A stretch of 64,000 nt of DNA from positions 12,896 through 76,895 of the forward strand of contig JBBIRB010000008.1 in NCBI GenBank assembly GCA_037442025.1. The letters are read 5' to 3'. Below are positions 29,388 through 38,286 of the stretch, piece after piece (position 1 is the stretch's first letter; each line of letters opens with the position of its first letter). Source of the DNA: UBA2287 sp037442025. GTDB taxonomy: Bacteria; Bacteroidota; Bacteroidia; Bacteroidales; Tenuifilaceae. The notes beneath the pieces were generated by a model, which saw only the letters and a list, made by a program, of their open reading frames with translations, ran no database searches and was not told the DNA's origin. A program made the position numbers and the translations under genes.

Positions 29388-30857
29388 ATGAGCTTTTCAA
29401 TATATAACACCCTTAAGCGAACCAAAGAAGTTTTTCAACCCATAAACTCCCCATTTGTGGGGCTATACGTTTGCGGGCCAACGGTATACGGCGATCCGCA
29501 TTTGGGCCATGCCCGTCCAGCCATTACGTTCGACCTGCTATTCCGCTACCTTAAGCATTTGGAGTACAGGGTTCGTTACGTTCGCAACATTACCGATGTG
29601 GGGCACCTCGAGAACGATGCCGACGAGGGTGAGGATAAAATTGCCAAGAAAGCTCGGGTTGAACAGGTTGAACCCATGGAGGTGGTGCAGTACTACACCA
29701 TTCGCTACCACGACGCCATGAAACTTCTTAACGCACTACCACCCAGCATAGAGCCGCGCGCATCGGGGCATATAATTGAACAAATTGAACTAGTAAAAAA
29801 GATTCTTGCCAACGGCTTTGCCTACGAAAGCAATGGTTCCATTTACTTCGATGTGCTAAAGTACAATGCGCAGCATAACTACGGTAAACTATCGGGACGA
29901 ATACTCGACGATATGATTTCGAATACCCGTGCGCTCGATGGACAGGATGAGAAGCGCAACAGCGTCGACTTTGCCCTTTGGAAAAAGGCTGCACCCGAGC
30001 ACATTATGCGCTGGCCATCGCCCTGGAGCGACGGTTTTCCCGGGTGGCACCTCGAATGCTCGGCCATGAGCACCAAGTACCTGGGCGAGCCCTTCGATAT
30101 TCATGGGGGTGGAATGGACTTGCTGTTTCCGCATCACGAGTGCGAAATTGCTCAAAGCGTTGCTGGAAATGGAAAAGAGGCCGTTCGCTACTGGATGCAC
30201 AACAATATGATTACCATTAACGGTCAGAAAATGGGTAAGTCGCTCGGCAATTTCATTACCCTCGAGGAGCTGTTTACCGGAAACCATAAAATGCTCGAAC
30301 AGGCCTACAGCCCCATGACCATTCGCTTCTTCATACTTCAGGCCCATTACCGCAGCACCCTCGATTTCTCGAACGAGGCGCTACAGGCAGCCGAAAAGGG
30401 TTTGCACCGGCTTATGGCAGCCAACCGAATGCTTAATCGCATTAAGCCGTCCGAAAAATCGACCGTAGATGTAAACGACCTAGCCACACGTGCGAACGAA
30501 GCGCTTAACGACGACCTGAACAGTCCCGTTGCCATTGCTGTGCTTTTCGACTGGGTTCGCAATATTAACTCAGCTGCCGAAGGAAAGGTAGCGCTTACCG
30601 CCAACGATTTAGCTGCGCTTACAAAAGATTTTCGTCATATTATTTTCGAAATTCTGGGCCTTACCGACGAGCAAACCGATGGAGGCAAGCAAGCCGAACT
30701 AACCAGCAAACTAATTGACATGCTGCTGAACATGCGTATGGAAGCAAAGGCTAAAAAGGATTTTGCGGCTTCGGATGCCATTCGCAACGAGCTTACAAAA
30801 CTTGGCGTTACGGTAAAGGATCGCAAGGACGGTTTCGACTGGGAAATTACCGTATAA
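29388..30857 (+). CDS. cysS: Cysteinyl-tRNA synthetase
   Basis: A 489-residue class I aminoacyl-tRNA synthetase that charges tRNA-Cys. Zinc ligand Cys29 (LYVCGPTVY), HIGH-type motif HLGH at residues 38-41, the AMSTKYLGEPFDIHGGGMDLLFPHHECEIAQ block around 225-255 with further zinc ligands, and KMGKS at about 282-286 are all intact. The C-terminal DALR-like helical domain is complete. A TATCTTTG -7-like box lies at 29351-29358, giving a leader of about 25 bases. GC content is noticeably higher than in the neighbouring intergenic DNA, as for other housekeeping genes here. Confidence 0.97.
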   Translation: MSFSIYNTLKRTKEVFQPINSPFVGLYVCGPTVYGDPHLGHARPAITFDLLFRYLKHLEYRVRYVRNITDVGHLENDADEGEDKIAKKARVEQVEPMEVVQYYTIRYHDAMKLLNALPPSIEPRASGHIIEQIELVKKILANGFAYESNGSIYFDVLKYNAQHNYGKLSGRILDDMISNTRALDGQDEKRNSVDFALWKKAAPEHIMRWPSPWSDGFPGWHLECSAMSTKYLGEPFDIHGGGMDLLFPHHECEIAQSVAGNGKEAVRYWMHNNMITINGQKMGKSLGNFITLEELFTGNHKMLEQAYSPMTIRFFILQAHYRSTLDFSNEALQAAEKGLHRLMAANRMLNRIKPSEKSTVDVNDLATRANEALNDDLNSPVAIAVLFDWVRNINSAAEGKVALTANDLAALTKDFRHIIFEILGLTDEQTDGGKQAELTSKLIDMLLNMRMEAKAKKDFAASDAIRNELTKLGVTVKDRKDGFDWEITV

Positions 30858-30990
30858 GTTGTTTTTGGGGGTTGTAAAGTATTCTTTCTGAGAAAATAGC
30901 TTGCTAAAGTGGATAATAATTTTAGCAGCCTCGAATTCAGTTCGTTTTGGTTAATATTTTTATCTTTGGTTTTGCTTGTCCAAATTGAGT

Positions 30991-33090
30991 ATGATAAGAG
31001 TATTAGCAACCATTTCGGTTATACTTTTTAGTTTTTCTGCTTTTGCAGCAGAAAAAGCACCATTGGACACTGCAAACCTCATTCTACCCAAGTACAAAAT
31101 TGAAAAATTTGGCGGCGAACGAGCCTACAGAACCTCGGGCGACAGACAGCATCAGGTTATTCTAAAACCGCTTTCGAAACCCTTTAGGGTTATTGTAACC
31201 AACAAGGTAGGCAAGCCCGTTGAGGGAGCAACCGTATACTTCGAAATGGCCCAAATGCCCGACGGCAGCTGGCAATACGATGTTGTTCCTCCCGTTACCA
31301 CAACCGATAGCACAGGAGTTGCGCTATGCTACTTTACCATGGGTACCGTGGTTGGGGAGTATCAGGTTTCGGCTCGCATTGTAACCTCCGAGGCCGACTC
31401 GTTTGTACTTTTTACTGCATACGCCCGAAAAACCAACTGGGTTACCATGCTGGTTGTTGGGCTTTTGGGCGGTTTGGCGCTATTCCTTATGGGAATTAAG
31501 TTGATGAGCAGCGGTTTTAAGCACAGTGCTGGGGAACGCATTCGGTTTATTCTGGGAAAGCTTTCGAAAAACCGTTTTTACGCAACAGGTTTCGGAGCCT
31601 TTATTACCATGGTAACCCAAAGCAGCAGCGCAACGGTGGTAATGCTCATGGGCTTTGTGCAATCGGGATTAATAAGGTTTAGCCAAACCATTGGGATGAT
31701 TTTTGGTGCGGCCATTGGTACAACCATTACGGTTCAGCTCATTTCGTTCCGCATTGCCGACTACTCGTTGCTTATCGTTGCTCTCGGGTTTCTTTTTAAT
31801 ACATACTCCAAGCGCGAATCGCTTCGGTTCACTGGCGAAGCCCTGCTGGGTTTCGGCATTCTATTCTACGGAATGCACATTATGGGCGAGGCCATGAGCC
31901 CGCTTCGAACCTACGATCCGTTTGTCGATTTGCTGGCAACCCTCAAGCAGCCTATCCTTGGTATTTTAGCCGGAGCGCTATTCACCGCACTCATTCAAAG
32001 CAGCGCCGCCTTTATTGGTATAATGCTTACGCTTGCATCGCAGGGGCTCATTTCGCTCGAAGCATCAGTTCCGTTGATGATGGGAGCCAATTTGGGCACT
32101 TCGGTTACCGGAATTATTGCGGGTATCGATGCCAACCGCGAATCGCAGAAGGTTGCAATGGGCTACACCATGTTCAAGTTTATTGGCATATTGCTGCTGG
32201 CGGGTTTCATATCGCCTTTTGTCGATTTGGTGCGCTATTTTACCCCCGATATTTTTTCGGAGGAGCTGGGAATTGCCACCAACCTGCCCCGGCAGGTTGC
32301 CAATGCGCACACCATTTTCAACGTGCTCATAACCCTTGCCGTTTTGCCGTTTACAAATTTGTACGCAAAGCTTATCGACTATATTCTGCCGCCGCTTCCC
32401 GAAAAGAAATCGAAGTACTCGGTAAAATACCTCGACCAATCGCTCATTTCAACCCCCTCGGTTGCGCTTAAAGTTGCAAAGCAGGAGGTAATGGGTCTTT
32501 GCGATATTGTGCAGGAAATGGTCGACGAGATTATTGTTCCCTTCATCTCGCGCGATAAAACGCCACTCACCCGAATTGATGACCGCGAGCACAATGTTGA
32601 TTACCTACGCGATCAAATTAACCAGTATATTCTCAAAATTACCAAGCAGGACACCACCGACCGCGAAACCCAGGAAGCCTTTCAGGTTATGTACGCCGTA
32701 AAGGAGCTGGAGCAAATTGCCGATCTGGTGTCGAAAAACCTAACCGAACGAGCCAAATGGTGGCTGCAATCGGGTTACGAGTTTTCGCCTGAAGGTAAAA
32801 TGGAACTGAGAGAGTTCCACCTGCTAACCCAAAAGCAACTGAAGCGTGCCATTGCCGTTTTCACCGAGCTGAACCTCGAAAAGACCAAAAAGGCCTTTAA
32901 GAAGTACGAGGATTTTAAGGAGTTCGGTCGCGAAATTGAGCGTCAGCATTTTGGCCGCCTGAAGGAGGACGTGGACAAGTCGTTAACCAGTTCCAAAACC
33001 CACCTCGAGTTGGTATCGGTATTCCGCACCATTGGCAGCCATGCCAATAATATTGCTCAAATTATACTCGAATGGCCGGAGAATAAATAA
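30991..33090 (+). CDS. Na+/phosphate cotransporter family protein with N-terminal exported Ig-like domain and C-terminal PhoU-like domain
   Basis: A 699-residue inner-membrane protein. The ATG at 30991 is preferred to a TTG five codons upstream because it opens a good signal peptide (MIRVLATISVILFSFSAFAAEK). Residues about 40-145 form a beta-sandwich (RVIVTNKVGKPVEGATVYFEM, TTDSTGVALCYFTMGTVVGEYQVSA) facing the periplasm. Residues about 150-475 are the transporter with two inverted Na/Pi repeats, marked by MVTQSSSATVVM and LIQSSAAFIGIM. Residues about 500-695 are PhoU-like helices. Bacterial members take up or export phosphate with sodium. A TATCTTTG box lies at 30961-30968. Confidence 0.9.
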   Translation: MIRVLATISVILFSFSAFAAEKAPLDTANLILPKYKIEKFGGERAYRTSGDRQHQVILKPLSKPFRVIVTNKVGKPVEGATVYFEMAQMPDGSWQYDVVPPVTTTDSTGVALCYFTMGTVVGEYQVSARIVTSEADSFVLFTAYARKTNWVTMLVVGLLGGLALFLMGIKLMSSGFKHSAGERIRFILGKLSKNRFYATGFGAFITMVTQSSSATVVMLMGFVQSGLIRFSQTIGMIFGAAIGTTITVQLISFRIADYSLLIVALGFLFNTYSKRESLRFTGEALLGFGILFYGMHIMGEAMSPLRTYDPFVDLLATLKQPILGILAGALFTALIQSSAAFIGIMLTLASQGLISLEASVPLMMGANLGTSVTGIIAGIDANRESQKVAMGYTMFKFIGILLLAGFISPFVDLVRYFTPDIFSEELGIATNLPRQVANAHTIFNVLITLAVLPFTNLYAKLIDYILPPLPEKKSKYSVKYLDQSLISTPSVALKVAKQEVMGLCDIVQEMVDEIIVPFISRDKTPLTRIDDREHNVDYLRDQINQYILKITKQDTTDRETQEAFQVMYAVKELEQIADLVSKNLTERAKWWLQSGYEFSPEGKMELREFHLLTQKQLKRAIAVFTELNLEKTKKAFKKYEDFKEFGREIERQHFGRLKEDVDKSLTSSKTHLELVSVFRTIGSHANNIAQIILEWPENK

Positions 33091-33102
33091 GCACAAGGTT
33101 AA

Positions 33103-33786
33103 CTAAAAGCCAAAAAATACCGAAACAGAGTATTTTGGCAGATTGAAGTTCGCCGGGCCCTTTAACCAATCCGACAGGTAATAGTTTGCTTCAAGTCGAA
33201 ACCAATCGCGACCCACTGCAGCCATTGCTCCATAGTAAAAGCTTTCATGTTGCTTGTCATTAATATAACGGAGCATTAGTTTTTGTCCTCCTACCTTATC
33301 GGTAAAAGAGGTGGTAGGGAGAAACCCCCAACTACCAAAGCCACCAAAATCTAGGTAGGTGCCCAAATAATCGCCCCTTTTAGGTGAAAGGTTCAAGCGA
33401 ATGAAAGGTTTCAATGTTAGGGTATAGTTAAGTAATTGCGCCTTTTTATGCACTTCGCCATCCCAGCCCTTTACCATACCGCTATCGTTCAATTCAATTT
33501 GGGAAGAAGAAAGGTATATTCCTGCGCCAAGGTTAAAGAATTTCGATGCTCTATAGCGGTAAACAGCACCCAAATGAAAATCGGTTGAGGTGCCTATCTT
33601 AAAGTCGCGGGCCGAAACTCCAAATGGCATAAACAACCCAAACCCAATTAAGCCCTGCACGTGGTGTGCTCTGTTTGGTCCCCAATTTGGGGTTTTCTGG
33701 TAGTTGCGGGGAGTTTTATGCATTTTTTCGGTTTGTCCTAAAACTGCGGTGGGCAGCAGGAGCAGAATTAATAATTTTCGTATCAT
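33103..33786 (-). CDS. Predicted outer-membrane beta-barrel protein of unknown function
   Basis: A 227-residue protein. The ATG at 33786 is chosen over an upstream in-frame ATG because it starts a signal peptide (MIRKLLILLLLPTAVLGQ) and avoids overlap with the upstream subtilase gene, whose stop lies 12 bases away. The mature part alternates hydrophobic and polar residues with aromatic girdles (HLGAVYRYRASKFFNLGAGIYL, RLEANYYLSDW) and ends in VSVFFGF, a C-terminal aromatic residue as in outer-membrane barrels. No family is recognised. It is the last gene of a four-gene minus-strand envelope operon. Confidence 0.75.
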   Translation of the reverse strand: MIRKLLILLLLPTAVLGQTEKMHKTPRNYQKTPNWGPNRAHHVQGLIGFGLFMPFGVSARDFKIGTSTDFHLGAVYRYRASKFFNLGAGIYLSSSQIELNDSGMVKGWDGEVHKKAQLLNYTLTLKPFIRLNLSPKRGDYLGTYLDFGGFGSWGFLPTTSFTDKVGGQKLMLRYINDKQHESFYYGAMAAVGRDWFRLEANYYLSDWLKGPANFNLPKYSVSVFFGF

Positions 33787-33797
33787 TCGCTTACATA

Positions 33798-35403
33798 TTA
33801 AAGATTTACTGAATACGTTCTGCCTAAATAATTTACCCAAAGCGAGAATCCTTGCCCTTTTTCAATTTGTAATGAATTGTAATTGTAACTGAATGCCTGG
33901 GCCTGGTATACCCTTATAACGCCATATTCTGCTAAGGTGCCATTGGGTTTTCGAATATGCCAAAACATGTGAGTAGTATTGTATCCTGTAAGCTTAGCCG
34001 ATTCAAAATTATTTATCCAAACATGCATTGCATCACCGTTTTCGTTAAAGGAAATGAATTCGGGTATGGGGATTGTGTCGGGTTGCGACATGAATGGTGT
34101 GGCTTGTGGCACACCATAGCCATGGGCATAATCGAAGTAAGGGTACAAATCGGCCGAACGCTCTNNNNNNNNNNATGAGCGTTAGCAACTCACGAGCCGA
34201 AACTCCCGGTGTTGCTTGTAACGCGCATGCTGCAAAACCTGCGGTGAGAGGCGAAGCGAACGATGTGCCCGAAGCCGTTGAATAGCCCCCTTTTTTGTTA
34301 GCTACCAGCGCTGTACCAAATGCCGAAACATTTGGTTTCAACCTCCCATCGACGGTTGGGCCATACGAAGCAAAACTGATGTGTAAGTGATCGTATGGAG
34401 AAACGCCACCAACAGTAAGAATTGAATCGGCATCGGCGGGTGCACCAATTACCTCCCAACGGCTATCGCCCTCATTTCCTGCAGCATTAACAACTAAAAT
34501 TCCCTTACTTGCTGCTTTGGCAGCAGCACGAGATATGAATGTGCTTCTACCATCCATTTGCTCGGGGTAGTAACGATGGTATGTGTATCCCAGTGATGAG
34601 TTCACAATTTGGGCTCCGTTTCTGTGCGCCCATTCAAGGGCAGCAACCCAATTCTCTTCCTCAGAAAAGGGTTCTCTGCCCACTTCGGTAATGGCTAACA
34701 TGAATTCTGCCTCGGTTGCAAGCCCCATGGGTTTACCATTGTATAGCCCTGCTATACATGCCAACACCATGGTTCCGTGTTGGTTTCCGCGGTAAACATT
34801 GGCTTTGTTTCGGGTAAAGTCGTAAGTGGCTATTATTTTGTTGCTCCTGCGAATATGCTCGAAGGCCTGATGACTATCCACTCCTGGGAACCCTGCATCG
34901 AAAATGGCAATGCGCACCCCCTTGCCGTTTATGCCATTGGAGCGAAACGCTTCGGCATTGAACCGTGCCACCTGCCGCGCTCTGAGATCTTCGAACTCGG
35001 TGCTCTTTTTATCCAGTTGCTTGTATTTTGCCACAAAAAATTCGCCCTGAATTGGAATAATGTCTTCAACAAATGAAAGTTTTCTCAAGGCATTAACCTG
35101 CATGTGGGTTGCCTTTACGGCAATGGCATTGAACCACCGACTGTGGTGCCCCAGGTTGTTGGTAATGGCCTTTACCCTTTCAATGTATCTCCCACTAAGA
35201 GGGAAATCGCTTGAATCGTTATAACTACCATTCCGATTACTGATTCGCTCAAAAACATCTGGGTGAAAATCGGACGAATTCAGGGTGCTGCCACATTTAT
35301 TGCTAAACACTACCCAATAGCGTTCGTGCGCTTGGGAGTTAATGCCACCAAGGAGTAAAAGCATTAGTGTTATTAATCTGATTGTTAGTTCCTTTCTGTA
35401 CAT
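33798..35403 (-). CDS. Secreted subtilisin-like serine peptidase (S8), interrupted by a 10-N gap
   Basis: About 530 residues. Start taken at the ATG at 35403, which opens the signal peptide (LIRLITLMLLLLGG region, ending INSQA); an ATG at 35424 abuts the preceding gene. The catalytic triad is intact: Asp169 (IAIFDAGFPG), His209 (GNQHGTMV), Ser381 (SGTSFASP), with oxyanion Asn310 (NAAGNEGD). Residues 35-130 are a propeptide-like region. After the gap the protein continues as ERSADLYPYFDYAHGYGVPQA and a C-terminal beta-rich domain of about 90 residues, with no T9SS sorting motif. Removing the ten N exactly joins CTCAT to AGAGCG, giving L-I-E-R in frame. Family members of this type in Bacteroidota are periplasmic or secreted; substrate unknown. 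Confidence 0.9.
34165..34174. other. Assembly gap (10 N), probably zero length
   Basis: The gap lies in the subtilase gene between the minus-strand sequences CTAACGCTCAT and AGAGCGTTCGG. Joined directly they read L-T-L-I-E-R-S-A-D-L, which fits the family and restores one continuous reading frame. The ten N are therefore likely a scaffolding placeholder. Confidence 0.8.
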
Positions 35404-35424
35404 AAAGTTGGAATTAGTTCGCAT

Positions 35425-35969
35425 TTAGTAACGAAAAATCGTTTTAAAAAAAATACTAATAGTAGAGAGTAATATTTTTAAATCCTCTTTTAACGACCAA
35501 TTATTAATATATTCAATGTCGTCTTCAATTTTATCATTAAACTTTAATTTTTGCGAATGGGCGCGTACCTGTCGAAGACCCGTTATTCCTGGTTTAACAC
35601 TTAATCTTAGCAACTGCCATGCCTCGTACATCTCAACATGTTCGGGAATATGAGGGCGGGGCCAACTAGCGACATGCTACCCTTAAGCACATTAAAAAGC
35701 TGCAATAGTTCGTCGATATGCGTTTTTCGAAGGTAGTGAAAGAAGGCTTGCACCGTTACTCCTTGGGCTTTCGGCATGGTTCGAATTTTATATAGTACAA
35801 ACGGTTTTCTGTGCATTCCAATCCGAACCTGGCGGAAAAGGGGGTTTTCTCTTATCAAAGTGTAGACAACAATAAAAATAATTACAAGGAAAGGTAAAAG
35901 GAGCGCTATTAGCATTATGGCCAAAATCCAATCGAAAATAAGTTTAACAACTCTATCCAATCGAGGCAT
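35425..35969 (-). pseudogene. Sugar-phosphate transferase (bacterial sugar transferase family), broken by a single-base deletion
   Basis: Two overlapping frames together encode about 181 residues of a polyprenyl-phosphate sugar-1-phosphate transferase that starts exopolysaccharide or glycan synthesis at the inner membrane. The first part (35969 down to about 35660) has a membrane helix (LIFDWILAIMLIALLLPFLVII), PLFRQVRIGMHRKPFVLYKIRTM and THIDELLQLFNVLKGSMSLVGP. The second part (from about 35657 to 35425) has MYEAWQLLRLSVKPGITGLRQV. The family reads GPRPHIPEHVEMY at the join; the sequence has GGCCCCGCCC where GGCCCCCGCCC would restore it. A one-base loss in a C run may be a sequencing error or a real mutation. 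It sits 10 bases after the Wzi-like gene. Confidence 0.85.
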
Positions 35970-35979
35970 TTTTCAAATG

Positions 35980-37572
35980 CTATAATCCAAACGTGAGACC
36001 AAATACGAATGTTAACTGGTTCCCCCACAGGTGGGTGGGCGTGTACGTTTTGTCACCTCTAATGGATCCATATTGGCCAGCAAAACTCAAATATCCATCG
36101 TTTATAAACTGCCATATCCCTTTCAGTTCAAAAGTATTGGCCTCCCATACAACAGTTTCGAGAAACTTAAGGCCAAGTCGTCCGGTTTGGTTGTTGGCAA
36201 GAAGGGGACCTTTCTGAGCAAGAGCATAGGAACTTTCAATTTTAAGGGTTTTGTAAGGCCTATATTGCAAAGAAACGAAAACCTCCTGGGAATTTTCCCT
36301 TAGGTAATGGCCCAAGTTGAAACGATTGCTTGTAAATGTTGTTGTTTCAATAATGTGCTCGTATGCTTGGGGATTGGTACGGGTATATTCGGCGGTTAGG
36401 CTAAGGTTTGATATTGGAAAGTTACTTAGTCTGAACCCCGTTTTTAAACTAAAGAAGTTACTGTGCTTCTGCGGATCGAACATATTCTTCATCGAAAGTT
36501 CATCGAGAAATAGGGTAATGTATAAGTGAGTATGCTTAATGCTCCGCACCGAAAGGTCAAAAAACATTTGGGAATTTTGTCCGGTAATATTCGACATTCC
36601 GTTCAAATGGTGATCGACTGACTTATAAAAGAACAAGGGAGTTAAGTATGCCGGATGCACATCCATGTCGGAGTAAACTATGGAGTTTCCCAACGATACG
36701 TTGAAACTTTTCCATGGTTTGAAAGTGAAAAAGTTGGCTGCTATGTACTTGGGTCGAAACACCCTTCGGGTTGCACCAGCATACGAATACGAATTAGCCG
36801 AATCGATTACCTGCGAAACGAGCCATCCGTGTATATAATTCAATTCGAACCACTTGACAGGATGCAAACGTAATTTGAGCATGGTAAACGAGGGGGCTCG
36901 GCTATACAGAATATTGGTGCCGTTGTAGCCACTTCCCCACTCTACATTATCCTTAATAATACCAATGCTTCCCCAGTTCCATGTCCAGGTTAATCCTCCT
37001 CGCATATCGCTAAACTCGCCACCTTTGCCTGAGGGTTTGTAGCCCCCCCCTTGCATTTGAGTTAAAAAAAAGGGCGACGACATGCGAATGTTCTCTGCAT
37101 TGTCGCGTAAACTGGCATACAATCCAAAGTTGCTACCAATATATCCCCAGCCCTCAGCCCCAACCCATCTTCGGTAGGCAAAAGCACTATCGTTATAGAA
37201 CGAAATGCCCCCCCCAATTGGGTTTAGTGTTGCAGTAAAGAGCGAATCCTTATAATACATAGCATCGAAACGACGCTTGAAATTACGTGTTGCGTTGAGT
37301 TCCTTCCCAAAGTCTTTCAAATAGAAATCCAACTCCCCCTGCTGACGTTTATTCAACCCTTCTCGATACTTATTAGCTGTTGATAAAAATTGGCTTATTT
37401 GCATTCTCGAGAGGGGCTTTACCGATCCATTCAGTTCAATAATGCCCTCGTTGGCTAGCTCGTCGAGGAACTCGTAAACACCAGTATTACGAACATGTTG
37501 GTATACGCTCTGCGAGTAGGAAGTAATCGATAAACCCAATGCGAATAGCAGAATAACTATGGCTTGCCTCAT
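35980..37572 (-). CDS. Wzi-family capsule assembly protein
   Basis: A 530-residue outer-membrane barrel of the Wzi family, which in other bacteria anchors or modulates capsular polysaccharide at the surface. A signal peptide (MRQAIVILLFALGLSITSYS) is followed by an SLH-like N-terminal helix pair (YEFLDELANEGIIELNGSVKPLSRMQISQFL), then the barrel with characteristic GGLTWTWNWGSIGIIKDNVEWGSGYNG, YIHGWLVSQV and LFLDELSM motifs, ending VFGLTFGL. Length is as expected. It heads the operon that continues with the sugar transferase, subtilase and small barrel. Confidence 0.88.
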   Translation of the reverse strand: MRQAIVILLFALGLSITSYSQSVYQHVRNTGVYEFLDELANEGIIELNGSVKPLSRMQISQFLSTANKYREGLNKRQQGELDFYLKDFGKELNATRNFKRRFDAMYYKDSLFTATLNPIGGGISFYNDSAFAYRRWVGAEGWGYIGSNFGLYASLRDNAENIRMSSPFFLTQMQGGGYKPSGKGGEFSDMRGGLTWTWNWGSIGIIKDNVEWGSGYNGTNILYSRAPSFTMLKLRLHPVKWFELNYIHGWLVSQVIDSANSYSYAGATRRVFRPKYIAANFFTFKPWKSFNVSLGNSIVYSDMDVHPAYLTPLFFYKSVDHHLNGMSNITGQNSQMFFDLSVRSIKHTHLYITLFLDELSMKNMFDPQKHSNFFSLKTGFRLSNFPISNLSLTAEYTRTNPQAYEHIIETTTFTSNRFNLGHYLRENSQEVFVSLQYRPYKTLKIESSYALAQKGPLLANNQTGRLGLKFLETVVWEANTFELKGIWQFINDGYLSFAGQYGSIRGDKTYTPTHLWGNQLTFVFGLTFGL

Positions 37573-38154
37573 TTTAAGCTATTTTGCTACGAAGATAGCG
37601 AAATATTAAAAAAAACCCGGTGGGCTTAAACATATTCTTACCTATACCAAATCGAATTCTACAGTAACTTCGCAACCATTGTTGGATTATAACACAATTG
37701 ATTAATGGGGGTAAATCTTTTGTTTTATCCAAAGAAATACTATGGTAACTGAAATCCGGGCGAATGCCTAATTGGGCCTGCCGCAATGAATTTGGGTACA
37801 ACTCGGGGTTGCTCGAATAACAGCATTGCGTTGTACGTCTTCTGCTTTGTTCAACATATTGCAGGCATGCCGTTAATAAATTTTGTTACATTTGCTTGCC
37901 CCCTGGTTATAACTAGTGGTACTAAAATTCTCCAAAACTTCGGCCATCTATTTTTATTTATTTTTGTTTTATTATATCAATGGCCATTGTGGGTTTAGCC
38001 TCTTAACGCTTGTTGGGTGCTGGTTGGAGTATAAGTATTCATCGGTTTGTTAGAAAAGTAGCGCAAATGGAGGCGTTCCCAATTGATTTTCTTCCCCTCT
38101 GAAAATGGTTTTTTAAATTATTTGGTTATTCGAAAAAACCAAAATTATTTCTAT
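37573..38154. other. Intergenic region between divergent operons
   Basis: No supported gene. Open frames at 37574-37801 (minus) and 37786-37998 (plus) lack family resemblance and signal-peptide or domain features. The right edge contains the metK promoter region. Confidence 0.5.
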
Positions 38155-38162
38155 TACCTTTG
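38155..38162 (+). promoter_or_regulatory. -7 box of the metK promoter
   Basis: TACCTTTG is a full match to the TAnnTTTG -7 consensus. No TTG is found at the usual 19-21 bases upstream, so the -33 part is weak. Transcription would begin near 38169, so the SAM-II-like aptamer is the first element of the mRNA. Confidence 0.5.
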
Positions 38163-38173
38163 TGCCACAATTT

Positions 38174-38226
38174 CATGTGGAAAGATTTGATTGATTGCAA
38201 CCACGGTAAAAAATGCTAAAGCAGTG
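38174..38226 (+). ncRNA. SAM-II-type riboswitch upstream of metK
   Basis: The leader matches the SAM-II (metA/SAM_alpha) aptamer. GUGG (38177-38180) pairs with CCAC (38201-38204) to form P1. The loop between them has the conserved GAUUUGA and UUGCA elements (38184-38199), and the 3' part has the conserved CCACGGUAAA and UGCUAAAG segments (38201-38221) that form the pseudoknot and SAM pocket in known structures. Gene context fits: metK makes SAM, so binding would give feedback repression. About 60 bases separate the aptamer from the metK ATG (38287; AAAGGAAATG start region), so the expression platform is not obvious. I infer control of translation or early termination. Confidence 0.82.
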
Positions 38227-38286
38227 TTTTCCCGCCAATCTAGCAAACCTTCCCACCTTTTAAGTAATCTATAAATTTTAAAGGAA

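Noticed and set aside
30961..30968. TATCTTTG before the Na/Pi gene as a complete promoter
   Set aside because: The -7 box matches, but no TTG lies at the usual spacing, so it is only mentioned in the gene entry. The same holds for boxes before cysS and the Big_5 lipoprotein.
37574..37801. 75-codon frame immediately upstream of the Wzi-like gene on the minus strand
   Set aside because: Proximity suggests coupling, but the sequence has no signal peptide, no domain and an unlikely composition.
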